Positions 8,140 through 15,336 of a DNA stretch of 26,617 nt are shown in pieces. Location of the stretch: positions 1 through 26,617 of the forward strand of contig NZ_JAUSCC010000049.1 of assembly GCF_030651745.1 (NCBI RefSeq). Direction: 5' to 3'. The notes below the pieces were generated by a model that was given only the letters and a program-made list of their open reading frames with translations, searched no databases and was not told the origin of the DNA. The position numbers were made by a program, and so were the translations under genes. Source of the DNA: Methylophaga sp. (GTDB lineage: Bacteria > Pseudomonadota > Gammaproteobacteria > Nitrosococcales > Methylophagaceae). Position 1 is the first letter of the stretch. Each line of letters opens with the position of its first letter.

Positions 8140-8647
8140 AGAAGGAAAATTTAATTTTCAAAATCTCAAACAGACGCAGAATATCCGAGAGCAGGATATT
8201 GGTTTTGCCCGCTTCAATATCAGCTATGAGCAGTGGTTCGCATCCCGACACATTTGCAAGCTGTTGGATGGTTAAATTGCGAGATGCGCGGGCTGCTTTG
8301 ATTGCAGTCGAGATTTCCGTAAAAACCGTGTCCTTCAAAACAGATTTTTGGAAAGTTAGGCTTTTATGCGGCGCGAGAGGTTCTTCGTGCTTGCCAATCC
8401 ATTGCCATAACTTAGCAATACCCAGCCAGTATTTGTACGCAGTTTCTTCAGAAAAATGCCGGTGGGCTTTCCAGAAACCAATAACGTGGCGTTTACCTAG
8501 GCTGTGCAGCGAAATGACTTTCTCGGTCGACTCGACCCAATCAAGAAATTCAACAATCCTCGAAACCTGTTTTTTACGGTTTTCCTTGCCGCCGCCGCGC
8601 ACATAATCCCTAAAATAGTTTTCCGATTTTTTAGCCAAGGTAAGCAT
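8084..8647 (-). CDS. SAM-like (recombinase N-domain) plus Xre/HipB-type HTH protein
   Basis: The product has 187 residues. Residues 5-88 look like the helical core-binding (SAM-like) domain of tyrosine recombinases (NYFRDYVRGGGKENRKKQ, VEFLDWVES, then YKYWLGIAKLWQWIG), but no catalytic domain follows. Instead residues 112-166 form an Xre/HipB-type helix-turn-helix (IKAARASRNLTIQQLANVSG, then IADIEAGKTN). The start at 8647 is chosen because AGGAG lies 7 bases upstream; a longer frame to 8704 lacks this. It overlaps the recombinase gene by 17 bp, so the two are co-translated. A directionality or regulatory factor for the recombinase, binding the same DNA, is the likeliest role. I do not know this domain pairing as a named family. 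Confidence 0.8.
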   Translation of the reverse strand: MLTLAKKSENYFRDYVRGGGKENRKKQVSRIVEFLDWVESTEKVISLHSLGKRHVIGFWKAHRHFSEETAYKYWLGIAKLWQWIGKHEEPLAPHKSLTFQKSVLKDTVFTEISTAIKAARASRNLTIQQLANVSGCEPLLIADIEAGKTNILLSDILRLFEILKIKFSFSTPNFTSGNSPHAAIKPK

Positions 8648-9569
8648 TGGTAACTCCTGTGCGATGGTGACCGAGTTCAATTGATATTTGCAGACGGGCA
8701 TCATGGTCGATTATTTTGGCATCTTCCTCGCTAACCTTCAGATAAATAGACAGATGCAGAATCCGCTCTTTTCTCGACCATCCTGCATCGACTGGTGAAG
8801 GGGCACTGGTAATTTCCGTATATCTTTCCTGGGCGTAGGCGTGGCGTTCCGGATGGAATGATATGCCGGCGATTTTGGCCTGCTCATAGCATTCTCGTCG
8901 GAAATCCCCGTAAAGCCTGTTTTTAGGGATCATGGATCTCCCATTCTGAATGGAAACAGCATTTTCCAGAGCCGTAATTCCACCCGGACGACAGGGGACA
9001 CGCCTGCGCTTGCCTCCTTTTGTGCCAGCCTTCAGTGTTATACGACCCTGTTTCACTGCCTCTTTTAGCGCCAGCTTCGGGTTCAGCAGGCATGATTCTT
9101 TAAAACGCAGGCCAAATGCACGTTGCAGCCCGAGCAGGCAGGATATCCGATCGCCCACTATACGCTGAGCGGTTTGGTGCGTTGCCTCAGTCATCGCCTT
9201 GCTTTCAACGGGAATGTACACGCGTTTTTGAATCCCACAATCTTTGCCTGGACGAACGGTTTTCCACGCATCCCCAATCACGAGTTTAAGCACGGTGTTC
9301 ACCGCAGAAACGTAGTTTTTGGGAGCCGAAGAACTTTTACGTTCGCCGGCATCCAGTTCACGCTGAAGTTGTTGCCCGTACTCGATGACAATCTCGGGCG
9401 TGACGTTCTCCATTTTTTTCACACCTTGTTCTGCCGCCCATTTTGAAAAATAGCCCCAGCGCTGACCGATGTCGTACTTGGACTGATAACCACCGTGAAA
9501 CTTCCTGGCGACGATCATCATTCCTGCGGCCGCCATGTCTCTGGAACCGATCCCGTAATTGCGGCTCAT
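8631..9569 (-). CDS. int: Tyrosine recombinase/integrase (Integrase_1-like)
   Basis: This DNA breaking-rejoining enzyme probably integrates and excises the island. It has 312 residues, with an N-terminal SAM-like domain at about 20-125 and a catalytic domain from about 130. All catalytic positions are visible: Arg155 (AFGLRFKE), Lys184 or Lys187 (GTKGGKRRRVP), His239 and Arg242 (SFHPERHAYAQ), His301 or His302 (IELGHHRTG) and the nucleophile Tyr310 (VTNAYLG), two residues from the end. The FGLRFKE and HPERHAYA pattern fits the Pfam Integrase_1/Phage_int_SAM_2 group. It faces the left edge of the island, as integrase genes often do. The ribosome site is weak, and TATATA-like DNA lies just upstream. 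Confidence 0.9.
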   Translation of the reverse strand: MSRNYGIGSRDMAAAGMMIVARKFHGGYQSKYDIGQRWGYFSKWAAEQGVKKMENVTPEIVIEYGQQLQRELDAGERKSSSAPKNYVSAVNTVLKLVIGDAWKTVRPGKDCGIQKRVYIPVESKAMTEATHQTAQRIVGDRISCLLGLQRAFGLRFKESCLLNPKLALKEAVKQGRITLKAGTKGGKRRRVPCRPGGITALENAVSIQNGRSMIPKNRLYGDFRRECYEQAKIAGISFHPERHAYAQERYTEITSAPSPVDAGWSRKERILHLSIYLKVSEEDAKIIDHDARLQISIELGHHRTGVTNAYLG

Positions 9570-9604
9570 AGGCCATCGCTATATAAGGTCATAGGCGTTT
9601 ATTC

Positions 9605-10003
9605 TTGGCATGGTTGTTCCTTCCGGTTTCCCGGTTAAATTTCAGCTCCACTCCAAAAACGTTTTGTTTAGACGGTTTTGAGGTGGAGCCGGGGATTGTC
9701 CTAAATTTATGGGTCGCGAGCAGGAAAGCCCTGGCTCAAAATCCCTCTTTTTACACGGACACAGTTCTCGCGACGGTGAGCGAAGTTGCACGGGACAAAT
9801 TCCCGGCGGACATGTGTAAAAGGATGGATCAATGCGCATTTTCGTACTCGCTGCGCGATGCGAGATTTATGGGTTTCCTCGTCTATCCGGTGTGTGTCAA
9901 GCATGCCGATCGTCCTACAGCGACGACGGTTTTGCCGGATTCCAAAGAGAATTTCCTGAAAAAGACAACTTTTGCCCCGAAAGTAGGCAGCGTAGGTCTT
10001 TGA
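9605..10003 (+). pseudogene. Possible remnant of an SleB-type cell-wall hydrolase
   Basis: The open frame of 132 codons has no good start (only TTG or internal codons) and no ribosome site. Residues about 50-85 carry a pattern, FPADMC then DQCAFSY, that resembles FPxTVC...QFSW of SleB/Hydrolase_2 cell-wall hydrolases. The preceding ATVSEVARDK would match the VANVVxNRV helix. The N-terminal Glu-containing motif (EARGE type) is missing. Conjugative elements often carry such enzymes. The match is short and could be chance, so the region may be non-coding. Confidence 0.3.
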
Positions 10004-10651
10004 TTATGAAGCTGTAATGAATCGATTCTTAAAACGTCTCTGTTTAAGGGGCGTTAAAAAAAACCGAATAAGGGGACGCCCGCCGCAGATACGGGGCGAT
10101 AGACCAAGACAGGGGATACACAATAATTCTGTCTGAAAAGTTGGACTGGGGGTAAAAAATGTTTTGCGCCTGTCCTGTGGGCAAGAGTTGACATTTTGGG
10201 ATTAAAAAACAGCGTGATTGGCAAAAGTGCCACCGGGTAGGAAAAACCGGAGTAATTCGCGTGCTAGTTTGGAACGCCAAGAAATTAGCGAAAATCGGAT
10301 AAGACATTGGTCGATCACGAGGGTGTGCATAGAGCACGAGGATATCCGGACATCTCGGGTCCAAATAAACACCGCAGAAGCGGCTATAGCGCACAGGGCG
10401 CAACGGAACTCGACCGATCGCGGACGATCAGAATTGAGCTATTAAAACAAATTAGCCAAAACTGGCCGTAAAAATATCAATATATACAATGGCCTGGGAG
10501 TTCCGTCCCACTCGCGAGCGAGCAATCCAGGTAAGAGACCTTTTCTATCCCGACGTCATACCGGCCTTTCGGGTGTAGAGCATCATGCAACATTCCCATT
10601 AATTGCCGGTGATTTTGACAGAACCCAACTGAAAGAGTCAAGCGCTCTAAA

Positions 10652-10695
10652 AATAAAATTAAAAGAGTCATTTTTTGGCCGTCTTTCACCCCGAC
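10652..10695 (+). repeat. Copy of the recurring 45-bp island element (upstream of the parM leader)
   Basis: AATAAAATTAAAAGAG, then a 14-base AT-rich stretch, then GGCCGTCTTTCACCCCGAC. It matches 13830-13873 almost base for base at both ends, and 18562-18596 over the second half. It ends in CCGACA, which could serve as a -35 box. Unlike two other copies it is not followed by a start codon at 71-72 nt. Confidence 0.65.
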
Positions 10696-10710
10696 AAAAG
10701 TAAAAAAATG

Positions 10711-10961
10711 CTGTCAAGATGTTCTCGGGTGCCCTAAGAAGCGAACAGAAGTCATAAAAACATCTCAGGTGTCGCAAGAAGTTCCAGGCTTTTTCGTGAC
10801 GGAATATGCCAGAACTTCTGAGAAGTTCGGGTGCGTTCTCGGGCTGCTTTACAACGCTTTAGCAGTCGTGACCGGATAATTACAAAGAATGACCACGACC
10901 TCCAAGAAGCCTGAGGTGTTATCGGACGCTTTAAAAACCTCTTGGAGGTCGTAAAAACATT
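10711..10961. promoter_or_regulatory. Repeat-rich parM leader: candidate centromere (parC-like) or oriT
   Basis: Several repeats crowd into 250 bases before parM. GTTCTCGGG occurs at 10721 and 10835, with a shorter GTTCGGG at 10825. GAAGTTC half-sites lie at 10778, 10822 and, inverted, at 10812, the last two making a perfect GAACTTC-TGA-GAAGTTC palindrome. GTC(A/G)TAAAAACAT occurs at 10751 and 10948. A perfect 12-bp inverted repeat is formed by ACGACCTCCAAG (10895-10906) and CTTGGAGGTCGT (10941-10952). In R1-like systems parC lies just upstream of parM and doubles as the operator bound by ParR, which fits this position. An oriT or a folded leader RNA is an alternative. Confidence 0.45.
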
Positions 10962-10987
10962 TAACAGATAATAACAGGAGCTAAATT

Positions 10988-11986
10988 ATGATCATTCGTT
11001 CGATAGATGTAGGTTATGGAAACACGAAATTTTGCTACGGAGAGGGCGACGCTAAGCTCAAATACAGCCACTTCCCCTCAATTGCGTCATTATTTACGGG
11101 GCTGGATCGGGGCGCCGGGGTGATGATTCGACGGGACTTAGTCGAAGTGGAGAGTGATGGCAGCCGGTATCTGGTGGGGCGAGACAGTATTGACACCCTC
11201 TCTGCCCGTGATGATCGAGGCAGAACCTTACTTAACAGCTACATTGATACCCCGCAACACCTCGCCTTGTTTCGGGGGGCGCTGGCGTACATGGGTGAAT
11301 CAAAAATCGATTTAATGGTTTCAGGATTACCCGTGAATTTTTTTGCCCAGCACAAAAATAAAATGGCGGAACGCCTAAAAGGTGAGCACGTCTATCCCGA
11401 TGGCAAGCGGATTTATATTAAAGACGCGTGGATTATTCCTCAACCAATTGGTGGGTTTATCAATTATTTTATGAGCGCCAATCAGATCGATAATCTTACC
11501 GATTTAAAAAGCCTGACCATTGATGTTGGTTATTACACGGTTGATTGGTTGGTGTGTAGAGGCTTAAAACTTCAGGACGAACGGAGCGGTAGTACGCCCG
11601 GCGGAATGTCGCTGGTTTTGGACAAATTAACGCATTTAATCAGCGAAGATCGCCAGGCGCCCTTTTCAGATGTCAATATTGTCGACGCCGGTATTCGAAA
11701 TGGATTTAAGGCTCGAATACAGGGCAAGGAATATAATTTCGCGCACTTAATCAAAAAAATGGATGCCTATATTATTACTGCAATCCAATCGGTTTTAAGC
11801 AGCGTTGGTTCATTGGATGATATTGACGTTATCGTTTTAGTTGGCGGTGGCGCAAACTGCTATAGGCCGATTATTGAGGAGTTATTAAATGGCCGTGAAA
11901 TTATAGCGCCAGATGATAGTCTCTACTCAAATGTTAAGGGATTTTATTTGGCGGGTAACGAGCGCGTTAAAAAATTAGGGAGTTAA
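10988..11986 (+). CDS. parM: ParM/StbA-family actin-like partition ATPase
   Basis: This filament-forming ATPase pushes or positions plasmid-like DNA copies before division. It has 332 residues and the actin-like fold motifs in order: phosphate-1 DVGYGNTKF (7-15), phosphate-2 TIDVGYYTVDWLV (about 177-189) and the adenosine motif VLVGGGANCYRP (about 281-292). It is close in plan to StbA/ParM of R1-like plasmids and to the Pfam actin-like N-terminal (ALP_N) group. CAGGAG lies 8 bases before the ATG. A ParR-like gene follows after 6 bases. The repeat-rich leader upstream is the natural place for its centromere. On an integrated element this suggests the excised circle is maintained or replicates for a time. 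Confidence 0.85.
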   Translation: MIIRSIDVGYGNTKFCYGEGDAKLKYSHFPSIASLFTGLDRGAGVMIRRDLVEVESDGSRYLVGRDSIDTLSARDDRGRTLLNSYIDTPQHLALFRGALAYMGESKIDLMVSGLPVNFFAQHKNKMAERLKGEHVYPDGKRIYIKDAWIIPQPIGGFINYFMSANQIDNLTDLKSLTIDVGYYTVDWLVCRGLKLQDERSGSTPGGMSLVLDKLTHLISEDRQAPFSDVNIVDAGIRNGFKARIQGKEYNFAHLIKKMDAYIITAIQSVLSSVGSLDDIDVIVLVGGGANCYRPIIEELLNGREIIAPDDSLYSNVKGFYLAGNERVKKLGS

Positions 11987-11992
11987 TTTGAT

Positions 11993-12280
11993 ATGGAGAG
12001 AATCAGAATTAACCTGACACTAGAATCGGATTCAGACGCTGATCTGTATGGCTACTTAATAGATATCCCACCAAGACGCAGAGCGACATTATTACGCGCT
12101 TTAGCCATGCAAGGACTAAATGGCGGTCATCTTTTAAAAGCCGGAATAACAAAAACCGTTACGGAAAATAAATCAGAAACACCGAACTCAGCGATTAAAA
12201 AGGATGCGCCGATAATCATAGACGATGCAAAACAGAAATCATTCAGCGATGCATTTGACGACATGATGGAAATCCATTAA
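11993..12280 (+). CDS. Small ParR/StbB-like DNA-binding partner of ParM
   Basis: The product has 95 residues. The N-terminal half (IRINLTLESDSDADLYGYL then PPRRRATLLRALAMQGL) has the strand-helix-helix look of a ribbon-helix-helix protein, typical of ParR/StbB adaptors that bind the centromere and cap ParM filaments. The C-terminal half is acidic and probably disordered, ending KSFSDAFDDMMEIH, a plausible ParM-binding tail. AGGGAG lies about 11 bases before ATG 11993. The call rests mainly on position after parM and on size; sequence identity to known ParR proteins is not something I can show. Confidence 0.65.
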   Translation: MERIRINLTLESDSDADLYGYLIDIPPRRRATLLRALAMQGLNGGHLLKAGITKTVTENKSETPNSAIKKDAPIIIDDAKQKSFSDAFDDMMEIH

Positions 12281-12450
12281 TCAAATTAATAATATTGATG
12301 ATAGTTTATTCAATACTGCTGAAGGCTGATTACCTGGAAGGACTTGTGAAGTTTTCCAAAAATAAATCACAAAAACAGCGTTTTTACCCCTTGCATATTC
12401 ATTGACCTGTGAGAAATTAAGGTTTTAGATCTCAAGCTTGGGGAATTGCT

Positions 12451-12717
12451 ATGTTCAAGTTGTTTATATTTCTGGTAGTGAGCGGATTATCAGGCTGCAC
12501 ACAAGCTCAACGTCTTGCCCTGATGGAAAATGCGGAAATAGATAGATGTGCGATGAACCGTATGACGCAAACCAAGATCAGTGGCCAACACGGCTACTTA
12601 CGAGCCCGATACGAATGCCGCCATGAGGTTATCGATAATAAGTTGGCGAAATCTCTTCGTGCAGAAACTAAAGAGCAACAAATAGAAAGAGAGTTAAGGA
12701 GATTCGTAATCTACTGA
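12451..12717 (+). CDS. Small predicted lipoprotein
   Basis: The product has 88 residues. A short hydrophobic signal ends in a classical lipobox, LSGC, with Cys16 as the lipidated residue. The mature part is charged and helical, with two further Cys residues (DRCAMN and YECRHE) that could pair. GGGGAA lies about 8 bases before the ATG. Lipoproteins of this size are common on conjugative elements as entry-exclusion or mating-pore parts, but nothing in the sequence shows such a role. No family recognised. Confidence 0.65.
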   Translation: MFKLFIFLVVSGLSGCTQAQRLALMENAEIDRCAMNRMTQTKISGQHGYLRARYECRHEVIDNKLAKSLRAETKEQQIERELRRFVIY

Positions 12718-12779
12718 ACATTGTAAACGGCTCGCGTATGAAAGCAGCCGTGCTCGCATTTAACGCTATTTTCGGCTCA

Positions 12780-12802
12780 CATTCCATTGTTATGGGCTCA
12801 CA
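12780..12802. repeat. Left imperfect inverted repeat flanking the toxin-antitoxin cassette
   Basis: CATTCCATTGTTATGGGCTC and the following ACA pair with the complement of 13710-13729, sharing CATTCCA and GGCTCACA around a slightly different centre. The two flank the toxin-antitoxin genes at almost 1 kb spacing and resemble insertion-sequence ends. A second GGCTCACA lies at 12774-12781. Confidence 0.4.
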
Positions 12803-12911
12803 CTAATTGCAAATGCCGGAAGGTTCAATATTTCGTCTCACAGAGGGAAATCGCAGTATCAGGGTAACAGTATGATCCCGCAAAGATGACGGATTAGAGT
12901 TGAGTAATTTT

Positions 12912-12948
12912 TTGCAATGTATAGCACTAAGTGTTATATTTTAACACT
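12912..12948 (+). promoter_or_regulatory. Promoter and operator of the RelE-type toxin-antitoxin operon
   Basis: TTGCAA (12912-12917) and TATATT (12935-12940) are separated by 17 bases and make a good sigma-70 promoter. A perfect 7-bp palindrome, AGTGTTA (12930-12936) / TAACACT (12942-12948), overlaps the -10 box, with a further related half-site AGCACT just upstream. This is the expected layout for repression by the antitoxin or toxin-antitoxin complex. Transcription would start about 30 bases before the GTG start codon. Confidence 0.7.
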
Positions 12949-12978
12949 AAAGATAGAGCAACGAACAAGCAGGACAGC

Positions 12979-13365
12979 GTGCGGATATTCAAAAATAAGG
13001 CCTTCACACGATTTGCTAAAAAGTCAGGAATAGACGATGCCAGCCTATGCAAGGTGATCAGGAACGCCGAACGGGGATTACTGGATGCCGATTTAGGCGG
13101 CGGTGTTATCAAGCAACGTGTCGCCCGCATCGGTGGCGGCAAGTCGGGAGGGTTTCGCACCCTAATCTTATTTCGCATAGGGATATTGGCGTTTTTTGTT
13201 CATGGCTTTGCCAAGAATGAACAGGCCAACATAGACGATGACGAACTGGTGGCATTGCGGAAATTGGCGGCGGTCATGCTTGACTATGACGACGCTGCAC
13301 TGTGCCGTGCGTTGGAAAACAAAACATTGATAGAGGTGATCTGCGATGAAAAAACAATACCGTAG
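12979..13365 (+). CDS. RelE-family toxin (PF06296 type)
   Basis: This is the probable growth-inhibiting toxin of a type II system; RelE-type toxins cleave mRNA at the ribosome. It has 128 residues. It has the pattern of the RelE-like PF06296 family: FKNKAFTRFAKKSGIDDASL, then a glycine-rich centre LLDADLGGGVIKQRVA and GGKSGGFRTLILFR, then FVHGFAKNEQANIDDDEL. The GTG at 12979 is chosen as start because AGGA lies 5 bases upstream and the family begins close to this point; the frame extends to 12931 but that would run into the promoter and operator. The antitoxin gene overlaps the end by 20 bp. The toxin-first order is typical of this family. Confidence 0.88.
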   Translation: MRIFKNKAFTRFAKKSGIDDASLCKVIRNAERGLLDADLGGGVIKQRVARIGGGKSGGFRTLILFRIGILAFFVHGFAKNEQANIDDDELVALRKLAAVMLDYDDAALCRALENKTLIEVICDEKTIP

Positions 13366-13663
13366 CCGTTTGATGGCATCTGTGCATGAAACCGCCGAAG
13401 GCCTGCATGAAGCAGGGGTGATGGACAAGCGCACCTTGCGACAATTTGACGAACTGTGCCTAACACCGGTCAAGCCCTTGCAACCGGAAGAAATCCGTGC
13501 GCTTCGGCAGCGGGAGCGGGCTAGTCAAGCCGTCTTTGCACGGCATTTGAATGTCACAACCGGCTTGGTAAGCCAATGGGAGCGCGGTGAGAAGCATCCA
13601 CAAGGTGCATCCTTAAAACTCCTTTCCCTGGTTGCCAAAAACGGGCTGGAAGCCATCGCCTAA
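13346..13663 (+). CDS. Xre-family antitoxin of the RelE-type system
   Basis: The product has 105 residues. It neutralises the preceding toxin and probably represses the operon. The first half contains VHETAEGLHEAGVMDKRTLR, characteristic of antitoxins paired with PF06296 toxins. A C-terminal helix-turn-helix follows (IRALRQRERASQAVFARHLN, then GLVSQWERGEKHPQG). The ATG lies inside the toxin gene, so translation is coupled. Stabilisation of the island is the likely benefit. Confidence 0.88.
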   Translation: MKKQYRSRLMASVHETAEGLHEAGVMDKRTLRQFDELCLTPVKPLQPEEIRALRQRERASQAVFARHLNVTTGLVSQWERGEKHPQGASLKLLSLVAKNGLEAIA

Positions 13664-13709
13664 AGCAAAACGCCAAGCCCGCTTGGTCTGGTCGGATCAA
13701 GCGGATAGA

Positions 13710-13729
13710 TGTGAGCCAAAAGTGGAATG
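13710..13729. repeat. Right imperfect inverted repeat flanking the toxin-antitoxin cassette
   Basis: TGTGAGCCAAAAGTGGAATG is the inverted partner of 12780-12802, with 15 of about 20 positions in the two conserved blocks TGTGAGCC and TGGAATG. It lies 47 bases after the antitoxin stop codon. Confidence 0.4.
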
Positions 13730-13790
13730 CGTGGAAAATGTTCATAAAATCCAGGCATCATAAGCATTGCGATTTTTTATTGCCTAAATT

Positions 13791-13920
13791 CGACGCCGAA
13801 TTTCACTTCGGGTAACCCACTCACGCTGCAATAAAATTAAAACAGGCTGGAAAAGTGCGTCTTTCACCACGACACAGTAGTGTGTCGCTGGCATAATTTT
13901 TTTTCAAAAATTAATCCGGC
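13791..13920 (+). repeat. Right copy of the ~125-bp island repeat
   Basis: This is the counterpart of 8139-8014 on the other strand. It begins CGACGCCGAATTTCACTTCG and keeps a relic of the end of the SAM-Xre reading frame (STPNFTSGN followed by a different tail and stop). It then continues through the recurring element to GCATAATTTTTTTT. It differs from the left copy by carrying CGACACA-GTAG-TGTGTCG (13870-13887), a perfect 7-bp hairpin. It seems to be what is left of a second copy of the recombinase-accessory region. Confidence 0.75.
13830..13897 (+). promoter_or_regulatory. Recurring island element and candidate promoter of the acylation operon
   Basis: AATAAAATTAAAACAGG, a short spacer, then GCGTCTTTCACCACGAC (13857-13873). 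The ACGACA at its end (13869-13874) and CATAAT (13892-13897) are 17 bases apart and could be -35 and -10 boxes. The G of GTCTTTCACC at 13859 is 71 bases before the MBOAT start codon; the copy before the HerA gene is 72 bases before its start. Confidence 0.5.
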
Positions 13921-13929
13921 TAAAGAAAA

Positions 13930-15336
13930 ATGCTCTTTAACTCACCCGAATTCATCTACTTTTTTCTGCCATTCTCGATAACTGCTTGGTGGGTCCTACA
14001 ACGAATGAAACGCGAGCAAGATGCGCAATGGCTGGTTGTCATCTGTTCCATTTACTTTTATGGCTGGTGGGATACCCGTTATGTGCCGCTATTGATAGGG
14101 AATGCCCTGGGTAATTTCTATCTGGGGCAGAAGATCTCGCAGACAAAGTCGAAAACGCTTCTGATCGCAGGATTGATAGTCAACATCGGCTTGCTTGGGT
14201 ATTTCAAATACGCTGATTTCTTCATTGAAAACTGGAATGCGTTGGCCGGCAGTCAGAATTCTCTATTGCACTTAGTATTGCCTCTTGGCATATCGTTCTT
14301 CTCCTTTCAGGTGATTGCTTACCTGGTCGACTGTTACAAAGGTTATGTCAGCGATTTCAATCTGCGTCGCTTTGCGTTTTCGATTTCGTTCTACCCGCAT
14401 TTGATCGCGGGTCCGATTCTGCATTACTCCGATGTCATGCCTCAACTACGAGGCCGCATTGTTTTTGATGCTAGACAGTTTTCGCAAGGCTTGTTCCTGT
14501 TTGCGGTCGGCCTGTTCAAGAAAAGCGTGATTGCCGACCGCATCGCCGAAAAAGTTGATCCCTTATTTGCAGCGAACAGCGTGCTACAATTTTTTGAATC
14601 CTGGGTTTCGGCTATAGGCTATGGCTTACAAGTTTATTTCGATTTCTCCGGGTATTCGGATATGGCAATCGGCATCAGCCTGATGTTTGGCATCATTCTG
14701 CCACAAAACTTCAATTCCCCTTACCAGGCAAACAGCATCGCCGACTTTTGGAAACGCTGGCACATGACGCTGTCCAGATTCCTTCGGGATTATCTATATA
14801 TTCCATTAGGCGGTAATCGCAACGGTTTTGCCAGGGGATTATTGGCCGCCGCCGTCACCATGATCATCGGCGGATTCTGGCATGGCGCCGCATGGACGTT
14901 CGTGCTTTGGGGCGTTTTACATGGGCTGTTCATTGGCATTCACCGACTCTGGATGAAAGCCGGTGTCAGAATGGCCGAGCCGCTGGCTGTAGCCATTACA
15001 TTCCTGTCGGTCACGGTGGCCTGGGTGGTATTCCGTGCAGAATCAGTCACACAAGCTATTTCCATCTGGAAAGGGATGCTAGGGATCAATGGTTTTGCCA
15101 TCCCCAGTGTCGTATCTGGATTTTGTCAGACCTGTACCCAAACCACATTAATCACCGGCATGGAATTTGTACAAGGCGGCATTTTGTTGGCGATTTGCCT
15201 GGAATATGTCAACGCCCAGAAAATAGCACAGCAACTTGAGCCGAACTTCAAAAACCTTATCTTTTTCACCACACTATTTTTTACCAGTATCTGGTTGTCA
15301 GGATCCCATGAAAGCTTTATCTATTGGCAGTTTTGA
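13930..15336 (+). CDS. MBOAT-family membrane O-acyltransferase (AlgI/PatA-like)
   Basis: This polytopic inner-membrane enzyme moves acyl (often acetyl) groups from the cytoplasm to an extracytoplasmic polymer such as exopolysaccharide or peptidoglycan. It has 468 residues with about 10-12 hydrophobic segments. The family landmarks are present: the N-terminal LFNSPEFIYFFLPF, YFDFSGYSDMAIGISLMFG at about 237, FWKRWHMTLSRFLRDYLYIP at about 272-291, and the active-site His in GGFWHGAAWTFVLWG at about 313-327. The start ATG has only a weak ribosome site. The next gene overlaps by 29 bp and encodes its expected extracytoplasmic partner. The cassette lies inside the mobile element, between maintenance genes, so it is probably cargo. 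Confidence 0.92.
   Translation: MLFNSPEFIYFFLPFSITAWWVLQRMKREQDAQWLVVICSIYFYGWWDTRYVPLLIGNALGNFYLGQKISQTKSKTLLIAGLIVNIGLLGYFKYADFFIENWNALAGSQNSLLHLVLPLGISFFSFQVIAYLVDCYKGYVSDFNLRRFAFSISFYPHLIAGPILHYSDVMPQLRGRIVFDARQFSQGLFLFAVGLFKKSVIADRIAEKVDPLFAANSVLQFFESWVSAIGYGLQVYFDFSGYSDMAIGISLMFGIILPQNFNSPYQANSIADFWKRWHMTLSRFLRDYLYIPLGGNRNGFARGLLAAAVTMIIGGFWHGAAWTFVLWGVLHGLFIGIHRLWMKAGVRMAEPLAVAITFLSVTVAWVVFRAESVTQAISIWKGMLGINGFAIPSVVSGFCQTCTQTTLITGMEFVQGGILLAICLEYVNAQKIAQQLEPNFKNLIFFTTLFFTSIWLSGSHESFIYWQF

Larger units (their letters stand above)
10004..10987. other. Long non-coding region ahead of parM
   Basis: No convincing gene lies in 984 bases. Open frames on either strand are short, lack ribosome sites and have odd composition. 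The left two thirds (10004-10650) show no clear repeats to me. The right third holds one copy of the island's recurring element and then a dense set of repeats just before parM. On a conjugative element such a gap is where oriT, an origin or a partition site would be expected. Confidence 0.5.

Noticed and set aside
10044..10403. Minus-strand open frame of 119 codons in the gap before parM
   Set aside because: No ribosome site, unusual composition rich in Pro, Arg, Phe and Cys, and no recognisable motif.
13870..13900. Hairpin CGACACA-GTAG-TGTGTCG followed by a T-run as a terminator
   Set aside because: Nine non-T bases separate stem and T-run, it lies over 200 bases after the nearest gene, and the T-run also exists in the left repeat copy without the hairpin.
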